Assembly (NCBI GenBank): GCA_022747635.1
Contig: JAKTNV010000001.1
Coordinates: 42,925,446 to 42,989,445, forward strand
Direction: 5' to 3'
DNA from: Hetaerina americana
Lineage: Eukaryota > Arthropoda > Insecta > Odonata > Calopterygidae
Length of the DNA stretch: 64,000 nucleotides
Shown: positions 11,350-20,839 of the stretch, piece after piece
Numbering within the stretch: position 1 is the first letter of the stretch
Layout of the letters: each line of letters begins with the position of its first letter
Program-made: the position numbers and the translations under genes
Notes under the pieces: generated by a model
The model's input: only the letters and a program-made list of their open reading frames with translations
Told to the model about the DNA's origin: nothing
Database searches by the model: none

Positions 11350-11740
11350 ATATAAATTATTTTATTCGGCTCAGAATATTACAGTGTTTGTTAGCATTAT
11401 GCATAATATCAGGTCACAGATTATGGGTATATAATGTTTTTCTTTGGTATAAGTGTATACATGGATACATACATGATACATATACCCCACATACATATCC
11501 ACTTGTACATACATACGCACACATGCACATCCACACGCACATACATAAGCATATGCATACAGACGCATACTCGTGAATATGAAACATTTAGAAAGAAAAA
11601 AAGAAAGGAAGACAAGGTCCACAGATATTAGGAGGGAGATTTTAGCTAGCAAAGGAAAATAATGTATTGTAAGAAATTATCAATGGCAGGGTTGAAATTA
11701 TCGATTCAATCAGTCATTCAGAAAAAAAAAACTCTTCAAC
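11350..11740. other. Low-complexity spacer with CA/CATA repeats
   Basis: Short CATA and CACA repeats (11455-11570), then purine-rich DNA and a run of ten A near 11720. No gene. Confidence 0.7.
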
Positions 11741-11780
11741 GATGGACGAAATGTGTCCGGCACCGGGTGGCTACCGGACA

Positions 11781-13370
11781 TCACTTCCCAGAGTTCTGAT
11801 CGTGGCTAGCGTCGCTCCGGTCGCGACTCGACCCCGGGCGACGAGTGCTTCGCCGTTTCCCGGGACGCCTCGTCCAACGGGTCGACGAGCGAGGACGCGG
11901 CATTTCGCCACATCCCTCCCCCCCGGCCTCGTCCGAAGAGGAAGAGCCAGCCGTGGTCTCCACGAAGACCGGGTAACTCGGCAGCGTTCCACAGGGGGCC
12001 TTCTTCGAAGGAGCACCGCTGGGGGCCGCCAAGGGGCAGGACGCACCCTCAGGGAGGGTCGGAGTGGCGGGCTGGGGCTCATCTGCGGAAGGGTTGTGGT
12101 CGGGGAAAATCAGGGGCGATAGTTGCTTGTGGTCCGTATCTTGAGAAGCGCTGGGAAGATCGTCGACACCTTGGCTGTCCTTAATGGGGAAAGAAGATGG
12201 GGTATGTGGGATTTTTGACTTTGGGAAACTTGTATGCGGGTCGACTTCCGGGGTCGGTGACGCTTCCTTTACAGTCAATGATAAAGGGGTCGAGGGATGA
12301 GCTGTTGGGGACGGGAAAACATCGCAATCAGATGCATCCTCCTCACCTGTCACCAGAGGTTCTCGGGGTGTTTGAAACCCGTGATGCAAGGATTGCGTAG
12401 CGAGGGCGTCGATGGCGTGAGCGGGGGGAGGGGGGGCGAAAGACCATCCCTCCTCATTTGACGAGCTCACGGAGACGGGGGCTGGAGGTCGTGTGATATT
12501 AGGCGAGGTGGTAGGTACGTGAGCCATTTGTAGATCGGTATTCGAGACCAGGAGCTTGGGTTTGTCTGTCCTCTTCTTTTTCGGTTCCCTTTCCTCCGTT
12601 GACGATTTTCGCTCCCGCTGACATTTCCCTCCAATTGAAGGGAGATGCGGGGGACCGACGGGAGCAGCCGGGGCCGCACCCTCGATGAGTAGAAGCGACC
12701 GCGCTCTCTCCTCCACAGCCACTTCGGGCTCGTCCATCTCCACGGCGGCGTTAGGGTTGGAGGGCATCGTCATTGCCTCCACATAGCTCTTACCTCCCTG
12801 GTTCCGAGGGCAGGTCTTGCGCTCGTGGCCTTCTTGGTTACAGCGGGCGCAAGTGCGGCGCTGACCCTCATAGATGATGATGGCCCGGTTGCCGCCGATG
12901 TGGAGGTACGAGGGGATATTTCTCTCGACCGTCATCCGCACAACCCTGGTGCCAGTAAGCACCCGCGCCATCTTGTCTCCCTCCCACCTGTTCTCCCACG
13001 AGCGATGGATTTTACCAAAGCGTTGGAGCTCGCCTGTTATGTCTTCCAATGGGGTCTCCACGGGGAGACAAAGAACCCTGACATTACACGGGCTGCCGGA
13101 AGTCTCGTCAATTGTTATTGTCGTCCTCTGGTCACTTAAAGACGGAAACGGTAGTTTCCGCGGAGTATTGTCTAAAATCCTTGTCATTGTACCTTCGGTT
13201 GCCAACTTCAGGAATATCAAATGGCGATTGTATCCAAATTGGATCGCCACTATCTCTTCGGGTGTGAGGCCCAGCGACTCTAACGTGAAGAGGTGGACCT
13301 CCAACGGGGTTGGGGGCTTCGCCTTCTCGTCAACTTGCAAGGCGAGCGTGTTTAAGCGGCGCACAGCCAT
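11781..13370 (-). CDS. LINE ORF1 (gag-like nucleic-acid-binding protein), open 529 codons
   Basis: The longest open frame of the window. It starts at ATG (13368-13370 on the minus strand) and ends at a TGA at 11781. Residues about 93-170 resemble the region before the zinc knuckle in ORF1 proteins of I/Jockey-type LINEs (NVRVLCLPVETPLEDI, then IPSYLHIGGNRAIIIYEGQ). One zinc knuckle follows: Cys174, Cys177, His182, Cys187 (CX2CX4HX4C). The C-terminal two thirds is rich in Pro, Ser and Thr and looks disordered. Such proteins coat the element RNA. No ORF2 follows: after the stop there are about 60 bp, then a T-rich run (minus strand) and unrelated DNA, so the copy is cut on its 3' side. GC content is much higher than the surroundings. 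The absence of stops suggests recent insertion. Confidence 0.8.
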   Translation of the reverse strand: MAVRRLNTLALQVDEKAKPPTPLEVHLFTLESLGLTPEEIVAIQFGYNRHLIFLKLATEGTMTRILDNTPRKLPFPSLSDQRTTITIDETSGSPCNVRVLCLPVETPLEDITGELQRFGKIHRSWENRWEGDKMARVLTGTRVVRMTVERNIPSYLHIGGNRAIIIYEGQRRTCARCNQEGHERKTCPRNQGGKSYVEAMTMPSNPNAAVEMDEPEVAVEERARSLLLIEGAAPAAPVGPPHLPSIGGKCQRERKSSTEEREPKKKRTDKPKLLVSNTDLQMAHVPTTSPNITRPPAPVSVSSSNEEGWSFAPPPPAHAIDALATQSLHHGFQTPREPLVTGEEDASDCDVFPSPTAHPSTPLSLTVKEASPTPEVDPHTSFPKSKIPHTPSSFPIKDSQGVDDLPSASQDTDHKQLSPLIFPDHNPSADEPQPATPTLPEGASCPLAAPSGAPSKKAPCGTLPSYPVFVETTAGSSSSDEAGGEGCGEMPRPRSSTRWTRRPGKRRSTRRPGSSRDRSDASHDQNSGK

Positions 13371-13849
13371 TTGAAGAAATCAAATTCAGCACACTAGCAT
13401 GAAGAAGGAAAGCGCAACAAAAAAAACGAGCACTTTAAAGGGAAATAAAACACTCACGAACGCTCCCTCCCCGCCACACGCACCCGGCGGTAGCAAACAA
13501 AAGGAGCCTAAGCTCTACACCAGGAGTCAAGGTCAGTCTTGATCCACTAAACAAAACTAAAGTACGGCCTTCCCGGCGGAAGAAGTCGAGAGTCAAACTG
13601 CACGCTTCTTGATGAACTAGGCGGTCAACAGCCGCTCGAAACAAAACACGGTCGGAACCTCGATTTCCGAGAGAGTCCGGCAGTGCCGCTCTCCAAACCC
13701 CGGCGGCCGAAGCCTCGGACGCCGGCGATTTTAGACACTCGGTGAACACAGGCACGTCCTGCTGTCAAGGCAGCTATCGAGGATAGTCAATTTACCCTGA
13801 GATCCGTGGGTCTAATATGTCGCCAAGCGCCCCGATTCTTTCAGCCAAG
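13371..13849 (-). mobile_element. 5' UTR of the ORF1-bearing LINE
   Basis: GC-rich, without stops shared with a gene, and directly upstream of the ORF1 ATG on the same strand. Its outer 71 bp (13779-13849) recurs in inverse orientation at 13916-13986, which suggests that 13849 is at or near the true 5' end of the element. An internal promoter would be expected here in a LINE, but I see no motif that proves it. Confidence 0.6.
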
Positions 13850-13986
13850 AGATGGCGTCAGGGGGCAGTTTCACCCACCAAAGGAGAAATAGACAGGAAT
13901 GGACAGGGAAATAGACTTGGCTGAAAGAATCGGGGCGCTTGGCGACATATTAGACCCACGGATCTCAGGGTAAATTGACTATCCTC
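13779..13986. repeat. 71-bp perfect inverted repeat around a 66-bp loop
   Basis: 13779-13849 and 13916-13986 are exact reverse complements. The arms start at the centre with CTTGGCTGAAAGAATCGG and end outward with TGACTATCCTC. Outside the arms, both sides continue with ATAGCT before diverging, the left into LINE 5' UTR and the right into SINE-A. The loop (13850-13915) is unique and includes AGACAGGAATGGACAGG. Confidence 0.9.
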
Positions 13987-14167
13987 AATAGCTCAAGTGG
14001 TTAAGAGCATCCACCCGGCAAGTGGAAAGATCCGGTGTTCAAGTCCCGGTTGAGGAAATATTTTTACTCTTGTGATCCGCTCGGTTCCGCCTTCCCCACC
14101 TCTATTGTGTTCGTCCTTTACATGTGTTCCTATCCCTTTTCCTTATATCTGTTTCTGTATATATGAG
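13985..14167 (+). mobile_element. SINE-A, plus-strand copy joined to a LINE 5' tip
   Basis: Head ATAGCTCAAGTGGTTAAGAGC (A box) and GTGTTCAAGTCCCGG (B box, about 14034-14048). The body then matches the copy at 11129-11348 nearly base for base (GTGATCCG-TCGGTTCCGCC, TTCCTATCCCTTTTCC) up to TATATATGAGTA, where it passes into (TA)n. The final GCCGTTTGGCGGG segment is missing. The head is preceded directly by the 71-bp LINE arm. Confidence 0.85.
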
Positions 14168-14191
14168 TATATATATATATATATATATATA
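14168..14191. repeat. (TA)n tract shared by two SINE 3' ends
   Basis: Short TA tract. SINE-A ends into it from the left and SINE-D ends into it from the right. Confidence 0.9.
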
Positions 14192-14455
14192 AACCATAAA
14201 CACAGTAATCAACCCGAAGGTCGGTTTGGCTGGTGATGGTAAAGTTCACCTATTACTAAGCACGACGGCGTGTGAAATTCAGGGTAGGGGGGCCAGTTCC
14301 TTTTCCTGTGCCAGTTATTGTTCGCCAGAAAGATCTGGTACCTGAACAATCACATAGCTTGGGTGGCGCTTCAGGTGCAGGAGACTTGCCCGGGAATGGA
14401 AACCAGGACCCTCCGGTCAGTAGTCCAACGCTCTACCCCGCGGACTACCGCTATT
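14192..14455 (-). mobile_element. SINE-D, tRNA-derived, minus strand
   Basis: On the minus strand the 5' end near 14455 has TAGTCCGCGGGGTAGAGCG (A-box-like), GGACTACTGACCGGAGGGTCC (anticodon-arm-like) and GGTTTCCATTCCCGG (B-box-like). A body follows, then a 3' end GATTACTGTGTTTATGGTTT that passes into (TA)n at 14191. The tip recurs alone at 3383-3405. No protein. Confidence 0.7.
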
Positions 14456-14461
14456 TACATA

Positions 14462-14576
14462 TGTAAATATATTAAATATATACATATATATAAATATATA
14501 CTTTATATATATGTATATATACATTTCTAATATATACATAGATATATACATATATATATAATATACATAGATATAT

Positions 14577-14632
<56 letters not shown>
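14462..14632. repeat. (TA)n microsatellite
   Basis: Long TA-rich tract with sparse C/G interruptions between SINE-D and a PLE 3' end. Confidence 0.95.
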
Positions 14633-14633
<1 letters not shown>

Positions 14634-14740
14634 ATTACGACGGCACAATAGAACGCAAAACTATAAATAGGGAACACGTAAAAGGATACCCACGTTCCAT
14701 AAAGTTTAAACCTTCGGGCTTCTTCAGATCAGACTCTATC
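14633..14740 (-). mobile_element. PLE 3' terminus, minus strand
   Basis: Minus strand: CTGATCTGAAGAAGCCCGAAG, then CTTTTACGTGTTCCCT, then TTCTATTGTGCCGTCG into (TA)n. The same order of words ends the PLE at 1831 (TCCTTTTACATG, TTCTATTGTGCCGTAA). Only the tail is present. Confidence 0.75.
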
Positions 14741-14756
14741 AGGTTAGTTGGTATAT

Positions 14757-14800
14757 GAGTCTGACCTGAAGAAAGCCGAAATTCGGAGCATCCACCGTAA
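14757..14800 (+). mobile_element. Second PLE tail start, plus strand, facing the first
   Basis: GAGTCTGACCTGAAGAAAGCC (from 14757) pairs with 14713-14736, giving a 24-bp imperfect inverted repeat around a 20-bp loop. It carries the CTGAAGA word typical of these tails but diverges soon after. Confidence 0.6.
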
Positions 14801-15175
14801 GTTCCAACTTAGCCCCCAGAGATTTTCATCTGTTAAGGGCCTTAAAATATCATTTGGCCGACGTTTTAAGCTTGACTTTAGTTTTAAATTTTGAGTTGAG
14901 TGAAAGGTAGGAGGGTGGGAGGGATGCTAGAAGAGAGACGCTATAGAATTTATCGAAGTAAGTATTGGATTTGGAGGCGTGATTTGGGATTGGAAGCATT
15001 ATAAGCAGGGAAAGAGTTTTGCACGAGGCAAGATGGTTATTAATCCTAATATTAAAGGATGTGGTACATCCTGGCGGTACAAGAGGAGTAGAGAATTGGT
15101 GGGGTAGAGTTCAGAAGTGGCTCATTCCAGGAATCGAGGAACCAGATGTTTGTCTGGTCTATTGGCTTACATTGA
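14800..15175. other. Unassigned DNA between PLE tails and the SINE palindrome
   Basis: No clear domain. Pyrimidine-rich on the minus strand, like the GIY-YIG region of the PLEs here, so it may be a decayed PLE body, but I could not match motifs. Confidence 0.35.
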
Positions 15176-15179
15176 ATTG

Positions 15180-15228
<49 letters not shown>
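15176..15228. repeat. (TA)n microsatellite
   Basis: Pure TA tract abutting the left arm of the SINE-A palindrome. Confidence 0.95.
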
Positions 15229-15240
<12 letters not shown>

Positions 15241-15468
15241 ACAGATATAAGGAAAAGGGATAGGAACACATATAAAGGACGAACACAATAAAGGTGGGGA
15301 AGGCGGAATCGAACGGATCACAAAAGTAAAAATATTTCCTTGACCGGTCCCGGTCAAGGAAATATTTTTACTTTTGTGATCCGTTCGATTCCGCCTTCCC
15401 CACCTTTATTGTGTTCGTCCTTTATATGTGTTCCTATCCCTTTTCCTTATATCTGTTTCTGTATATAT
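15229..15468. repeat. 119-bp perfect palindrome of SINE-A body, 2-nt loop
   Basis: 15229-15347 and 15350-15468 are exact reverse complements, separated by TC. Each arm is the SINE-A body from just after the B box (CCGG) to TATATACAG. The centre reads GACCGGTCCCGGTC. Confidence 0.9.
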
Positions 15469-15520
15469 GAGTATTTATTCGCCGTTTGGCGGGATTTCGT
15501 GTTTGAATGTGTATATATAT
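15350..15520 (+). mobile_element. SINE-A without head, plus strand (right arm plus tail)
   Basis: Continues past the palindrome through GAGTATTTATTCGCCGTTTGG to the SINE-A 3' end, then (TA)n. The left, minus-strand arm (15229-15347) stops at TATATA without this tail segment. The tRNA-like head is missing from both arms. Confidence 0.8.
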
Positions 15521-15539
15521 ATATGTTTATGCATATATA

Positions 15540-15616
<77 letters not shown>

Positions 15617-15634
15617 GTGTGTGTTTATATATAT

Positions 15635-15667
<33 letters not shown>

Positions 15668-15670
15668 TAG
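15512..15670. repeat. (TA)n/(TG)n compound microsatellite
   Basis: TA tracts with TGTGTG interruptions, followed by a short GA tract at 15669-15695. Confidence 0.95.
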
Positions 15671-15699
15671 AGAGAGAGAGTGAGTGAGAGAGATACAGA

Positions 15700-16719
15700 G
15701 CTCATTTAAGACTGACAGGTAACGTACGTAAAGAGTTATATAAGACAGTTGATAATGATTATGAGATTTGCCACGTACTTTTACTATTCCCCAAACAAAA
15801 AAGCAAAGACTGCTCATACGTACAGAAATGAAGAATATTCTCAGGGGATAATCTATATACGTAAGGTCAGGGAGCATTATAAAACATTTTACTAGGAAAA
15901 GATAAAGTTTTTCAATTAAGATGGTTTACGGCGTTTCCCGTTAATGTTATCATCCACCGGCACTCCAAATTACAGCAATTCTTTCCTGTCTTACAATGAG
16001 GATTAATTTTCATCGCTTATAATTATTTGCCCCTTTTATGTCCGTATAAAATAATTGCATGCACTGAAGAAATCTCGTATACGGTGTTCTAAATTTGTAT
16101 TCCACCCCAATTAGCGTCAACAATTATGACAAACAATTTTTTTAGTTCAAACTTTCATAAATCATAAATCATTAGAGATATTGCACTGAGCAAAATACTA
16201 CTCGATGCTTTATCTCCGGCATGAGTTAATCATGGCAATAGCAATAAGCTTAAGAGAGATAAGGGTCCTAACGTAGGAGTCGTAAAAGTATAATCTTTTA
16301 TATCTCATTTTCCTTTGTTTTAACTATTGGTATCTGTGCAGCGATTTAGTACACAGTGAAATAAGAAAACCTTATGTTTCCACGTGCTTTTTTTTATTTT
16401 ATGTCCTCAAAAATTGTATTTACTTTACAATATGCATTTTTTAATTAGGTCCATATACAGAAAAGGAAAACTGAAAGTTTCAGCATAGGAAAAGTATTAC
16501 AAAGCAATTTTATAAGAATTTTTAAATGTTAATGAGATCAGAGCTAAAATATTTCAACATAAAAATGTCCTCAGGCCTCTCTTTATGCTCATTGTTTATA
16601 TCAGAAAAAATATTTATAACCTCTTACAGCATCACGCGGGATTTTGGGAAAATGATGATATCCATAATAAAAAATAACTTTCGTATTGCTACACTTTTGG
16701 AAAAGGGTTGAAAATACTA
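15700..16719. other. AT-rich spacer, nothing recognised
   Basis: No protein-like frame; ends at the TA target site of the mariner element. Confidence 0.6.
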
Positions 16720-16865
16720 CCTTGATCAAAAAGTTCCCGGAATAACCACCGTGTGGCGCTCCCATCGTTCCGATTTGAGTTCTGTTTTTTTGTTAAATTG
16801 GTACATCTGTTGTTGATATTCCCTTTAAATCTTAGTGTCATAACTTGACATTTGCAAAAGTTACG
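16720..16865 (+). repeat. Left TIR of the mariner
   Basis: Matches the right TIR over 146 bp; ends at TTACG, after which the two sides diverge. In the 63.5-kb copy the equivalent sequence is the normal 5' UTR. Confidence 0.95.
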
Positions 16866-16920
16866 TAGCCAAGAGTACATCTATCTCTGTGTGTGTTGGC
16901 GATTTTTTACAATTTCAGAA

Positions 16921-18035
16921 ATGGATTTAAATTTGCAACAACGAACTTGTATTAAATTTTGCGTAAAAAGCGGATTTAGTGGCGCACGGACGTTGGAAAT
17001 GTTGGAAAAGTGTTTCGGCAACGATTCTCTAAAAAAACGGTCGTTTACCAGTGGCACGAGCGGTTCAGAAGTGGTCGTGAGTCAATCGAAGATGATGAAC
17101 GCAGTGGCAGACCATCGACATCGAAAGTCGGTGAAAAAATTGATAAAGTAAAAGAAATGTTGGTCAATAACCGCAAATTAACCATCAGAGAAATAGCGGA
17201 GGACTTGAACATTGCCTATGGATCCCCCCAAGACATTGTGGTTAATGATTTGGGTTTCCGTCGTGTAGCAGCAAAGTTGGTGCCAAAAGACCTCAATTTC
17301 ATGCAAAAAAGAGACCGTGTTGACGTCGCAAAAGACATGATTTGCGAGGCTGAATCCGATCCCACATTCATCAAAAGGATCATTACTGGAGACGAGACGT
17401 GGGTTTATGAGTACGACACGCAATCCAGACATCAGGCAAGTGAATGGCGTTCACCAAATGAGCCGAGACCAAAAAAACCACGTCGTTTTCAGTCAAAAAA
17501 GAAGGCAATGCTGACGGTTTTCATGGATTACAACGGTGCAGTGCATCATGAATTTTTGCCAGAAGGCCAGACAGTAAACAAAGAGTATTATTTGGGCGTT
17601 ATGAGACGTTTGCGTGAATCAATTCGCCGAAAGAGACCAGAAATGTGGGCAGAAAACTCGTGGATTTTGCACCATGATAACGCACCGTCGCACAGTGCTA
17701 TCATTATTCGTAATTTTTTGACGAAAAATGCAACAAATACCATCCAACAGCCACCGAATTCACCTGATTTGGCTCCCTGTGACTTCTTTCTGTTCAATCG
17801 AGTTAAAAAACCATTACGGGGAACGCGTTTTAGCAGCCGAGAGGAAGTAATGGAAAAATCGCAGGAAGCACTGATGGACATACCGAAAACCGACCGTAAC
17901 TTTTGCCAATGTCAAGTTATGACACTAAGATTTAAAGGGAATATCAACAACAGATGTACCAATTTAACAAAAAAAACAGAACTCAAATCGGAACGATGGG
18001 AGCGCCACACGGTGGTTATTCCGGGAACTTTTTGA
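16921..18035 (+). pseudogene. mariner transposase, one frameshift and a replaced C-terminus
   Basis: ATG at 16921 (MDLNLQQRTC). The N-terminal helix-turn-helix is followed by a frame break in an A run at 17031-17037 (7 A; 8 A in the second copy). The frame then stays open to TGA at 18033-18035. Catalytic residues are all present: Asp in TGDETW (17391-17393), Asp in HHDNAPSH (17676-17678) and Asp in APCD (17781-17783), exactly 34 residues after the second, hence D34D. The linker motif HEFLPEGQTVN is also present. After MDIPKTD the frame enters the right TIR and reads about 45 foreign residues ending PGTF. The normal WxxRWxxCI-EG-YFE end is absent. The enzyme would cut and join transposon DNA in the nucleus; this copy cannot make it without bridging the frameshift. 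Confidence 0.9.
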
Positions 18036-18041
18036 TCAAGG
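17895..18041 (-). repeat. Right TIR of the mariner, an inverted copy of the left end
   Basis: Reverse complement of 16720-16865 with one extra T and one T/G change. It follows abruptly after the codons for IPKTD, where an intact transposase would still need about 30 C-terminal residues. Confidence 0.95.
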
Positions 18042-18043
18042 TA

Positions 18044-18625
18044 GTATGTAGTTACTTTTTATTCTGGCTATTTACTAAATATTTTTATAGTTGTAAAAAT
18101 TCCCTGCTTTAGCGGGGATTATATTTTAGTGTGAAAATGAACGCTATATAATGCATATATTATGCAATTCATTGATATTGTTCCATTAAAACCAGTATGT
18201 TTAAAAAAACTCCAGTGTGCAAAATAGTTTGATTAAGTTTTTCTGCGGTCTGTAATAACAACGAAATTTTCATTAAAAATGTTTAAAAAAAACTCATGAA
18301 GCGTCATTATATGGGAAAGGTCGATGTCTGAAGTAGGCATAAATTGAAGGTATATATTTTACCACAATTAGTTGCAACAAAATAAAGGTTGAATCATCTA
18401 TGCCTCATAAATCTTTAAGTTAACAAAGGCAGAATTTTAATGCTGGGCGTAGTACCTCTTGGGAGGGCGTAGCACCTCGGCTCGTATTTATGTCACTGTC
18501 AAGTTGGAGCAAAACTTAAACATGGAATTGAACTGAAATGTACATGGGAAATAAGGTCCCTACTATTTACGAGGATTGCTATTTAAAATTTCAGCCTAAT
18601 TATGAAAAGGCAGTAATTTATATCT
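18044..18625. other. AT-rich spacer, nothing recognised
   Basis: A small direct repeat occurs near 18446-18480 (GTAGTACCTCTTGGGAGGGC and GTAGCACCTCGG). Confidence 0.5.
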
Positions 18626-18629
18626 GAAA

Positions 18630-18900
18630 ATGGTTAATTGTTTTTCGAAGTATTCTCCATGATAATCAATAAACTTTTCCATGTGCTAGAATCAATTTTC
18701 GTGACACGTCCAAAACATGGTTATTGAATGCATCAACGGCTTCTTCAGGCGCCCAAAAACGTTGGTCAAGCAATATTTTCTAATAAACGGGAATAAAAAG
18801 AAGTCATTAGGTGCTTAATCAGGGCTGTCCGTCTATGGCTTGATGGTCATGGAGGATGACCATCAAGTCGACGTTTTGGCCAGTAAAATAGGTGGACTAC
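18630..18900 (-). mobile_element. mariner C-terminal relic, minus strand
   Basis: Minus-strand translation across frames gives GRLKKPLMHS/APEEAVDAFNNHVLDVS and, near 18640-18675, KFIDYHGEYFEKQ, the typical end of a mariner transposase. At least three frame changes. The rest of the gene is gone. It belongs to a different subfamily from the 16.7-kb element. Confidence 0.75.
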
Positions 18901-18904
18901 TTCG

Positions 18905-20600
18905 TTCGCAATGCTACTTACTTGCGATTGAATTAATATGCCAAATCTTAATTGAAAAACGACTTGACACGGAGTGAAGAATGTATTCGAAACTATTTAA
19001 GCGGCATTTCCTGAGAAAGAAGGGGATCTCGTGCGTATCCAGTACCACAGAGTGAGCTATGAGATTTCCAGTATTTTCATATATTTAAGAAGTGTGAAAA
19101 CATAAAAATGATATTGAGCACTAGCGCTATGAAAAGGAAAATAAATAAATCTAATAAACTTTTGAAAATGAGATGAAGAAGTAAATTATTTCCATAAATA
19201 TTATGGGGAAAATAATAAATTTATTTACGTATTTAAATAAATAACAGTATTAAAGTTAATACATTTTAAATTTCATTTAGCTGTGAAAAAGGCTGGTACA
19301 CAGTGGAATTCTAATAAAAATAGTACCTATACCACCCTAACCCATCGCACATACTATTAGATATCCGAATGGAATTTGTCTTTCAATTAATTTTTTAGCA
19401 AAGATAAAGAAAACCATTTAGCTCTTTATTACGATCACAAATCATACTCATCCCAAGCAGAAATAAATTAAAATCCTTAAGAAATTGAGATCAGTTAATA
19501 GAAAAAACCTCTAGAGCTTCTCCATTCGTTCTAAGTTCACATTAACGAGAGTTAACTTGTATTCTTTATATTTATATCCTCTCACAATACCCGCCCTCCT
19601 CCCGCACTTCGATCCATCTCGGCGTACCCTTCTTCTTCTAGAAAATCCGCCCTTCGCTTCCTTTCTCACTCCCCACTTTCATATGCTGTCCTTTCTCGGA
19701 CTGGAAACCTCCGGTAAACATGCACCTGTTTTTTCTTTTGCCTCATAACAACGTTTATAAATTTTATTCAATGAACATCCATCGGAGTTCTAAACCTTTT
19801 GTTGTACTATGAATGAATATTTTTGTTATTGATACTAAGTTACTATAAGTCTTTGAGCAGCGTAACGAATTTCGGAAATAAGGAACGTTTATGTGAGTCT
19901 CTAAAGTGCTCCTAAAGGTTTAGTGATCCACAACAGCTCATGAATTAAAACTCATCAATTCGTTAACACGGGAATCAAACAGAGAGTAAATTCCGTTTCA
20001 GGAACTTTCATAAAAAATACATTCAAGATCTAACATCACACGATTCCATTTCCCGGCACGGAGTAGATAGAAAGATATGATTGAGCTTGAAATACGCGGG
20101 TACTCTTTACAAATACAAAATATGTACCATATAAACGCATCGTACAATGCGCAGTGTTTATATATCTCCCCCTAGAATAAGATGTGGTTTCAAAGCTTAA
20201 AATGACAACCGCTTATTGTGCAAGACCAGCGTGGTTATTTGTTCCCTCCGCTTTCCCAATGGGGAAAAAGGAAGTCTGTGGAAGCGTTCATGGCGGCAAT
20301 GGAATCATATGGCCGGAGTGAAAAATGAGTACGTCTAAAGGGCGTTTATGCTAAGAAGTATAAGGTGTTTCTAATTTTGGTTGCAAGTAGTTCATCAGAA
20401 ACAATTATAGATTCATAGAACTTGAACCCTGTTCGTAGTTGACCACCGGCAACCACTGGCGTCATCATTCAATCGAAGTAAGGTTTACCTCAACCACGAT
20501 CGCGAGTAATAATGACTTTCAGTTAGGCTTTTAGTTTATCCCTATCTCTATCTCCCTTCACATTTCCCACCTCCTCAGCTACTTCCTTACGTAAATGAAG
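18905..20600. other. AT-rich spacer, nothing recognised
   Basis: A pyrimidine-rich patch at 19565-19740 gives a 63-codon frame without motifs. Confidence 0.5.
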
Positions 20601-20839
20601 ACTCAATGTTATCGCATTTCCATTCACAACGAGAAAAATTGATTTGCTGAGTATCAAACGTCAATGTTTGTCTTTTGCAAACGCAAATGTTGATGTGGAC
20701 AAAGAAAAAGGGCTCCCTGGAAGTTTTCTGTGGTCAACAAATGTTTTTCGAGACTCGCATTTGCCTGTAAAAGGAAATAAACCGATTCGAAGACATCATC
20801 AAAAGGACAAAATTACTTCGTTGCGGAGTGACAGAAGAT

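Larger units (their letters stand above)
16720..18041 (+). mobile_element. mariner transposon with 146/147-bp terminal inverted repeats
   Basis: 1322 bp, flanked by TA on both sides (16718-16719 and 18042-18043), the mariner target duplication. Ends read CCTTGATCAAAAAGTTCCCGG and its complement. The TIRs (16720-16865 and 17895-18041) differ only by one base and one T in a homopolymer. The transposase frame fills the middle, and its last coding stretch runs into the right TIR. Mariner TIRs are usually about 30 bp, so these are exceptional. A 5' partner copy starts at 63492. Confidence 0.95.

Noticed and set aside
12874..13374. 166-codon plus-strand frame
   Set aside because: Antisense shadow of the LINE ORF1, whose zinc knuckle and 529-codon frame fix the coding strand.
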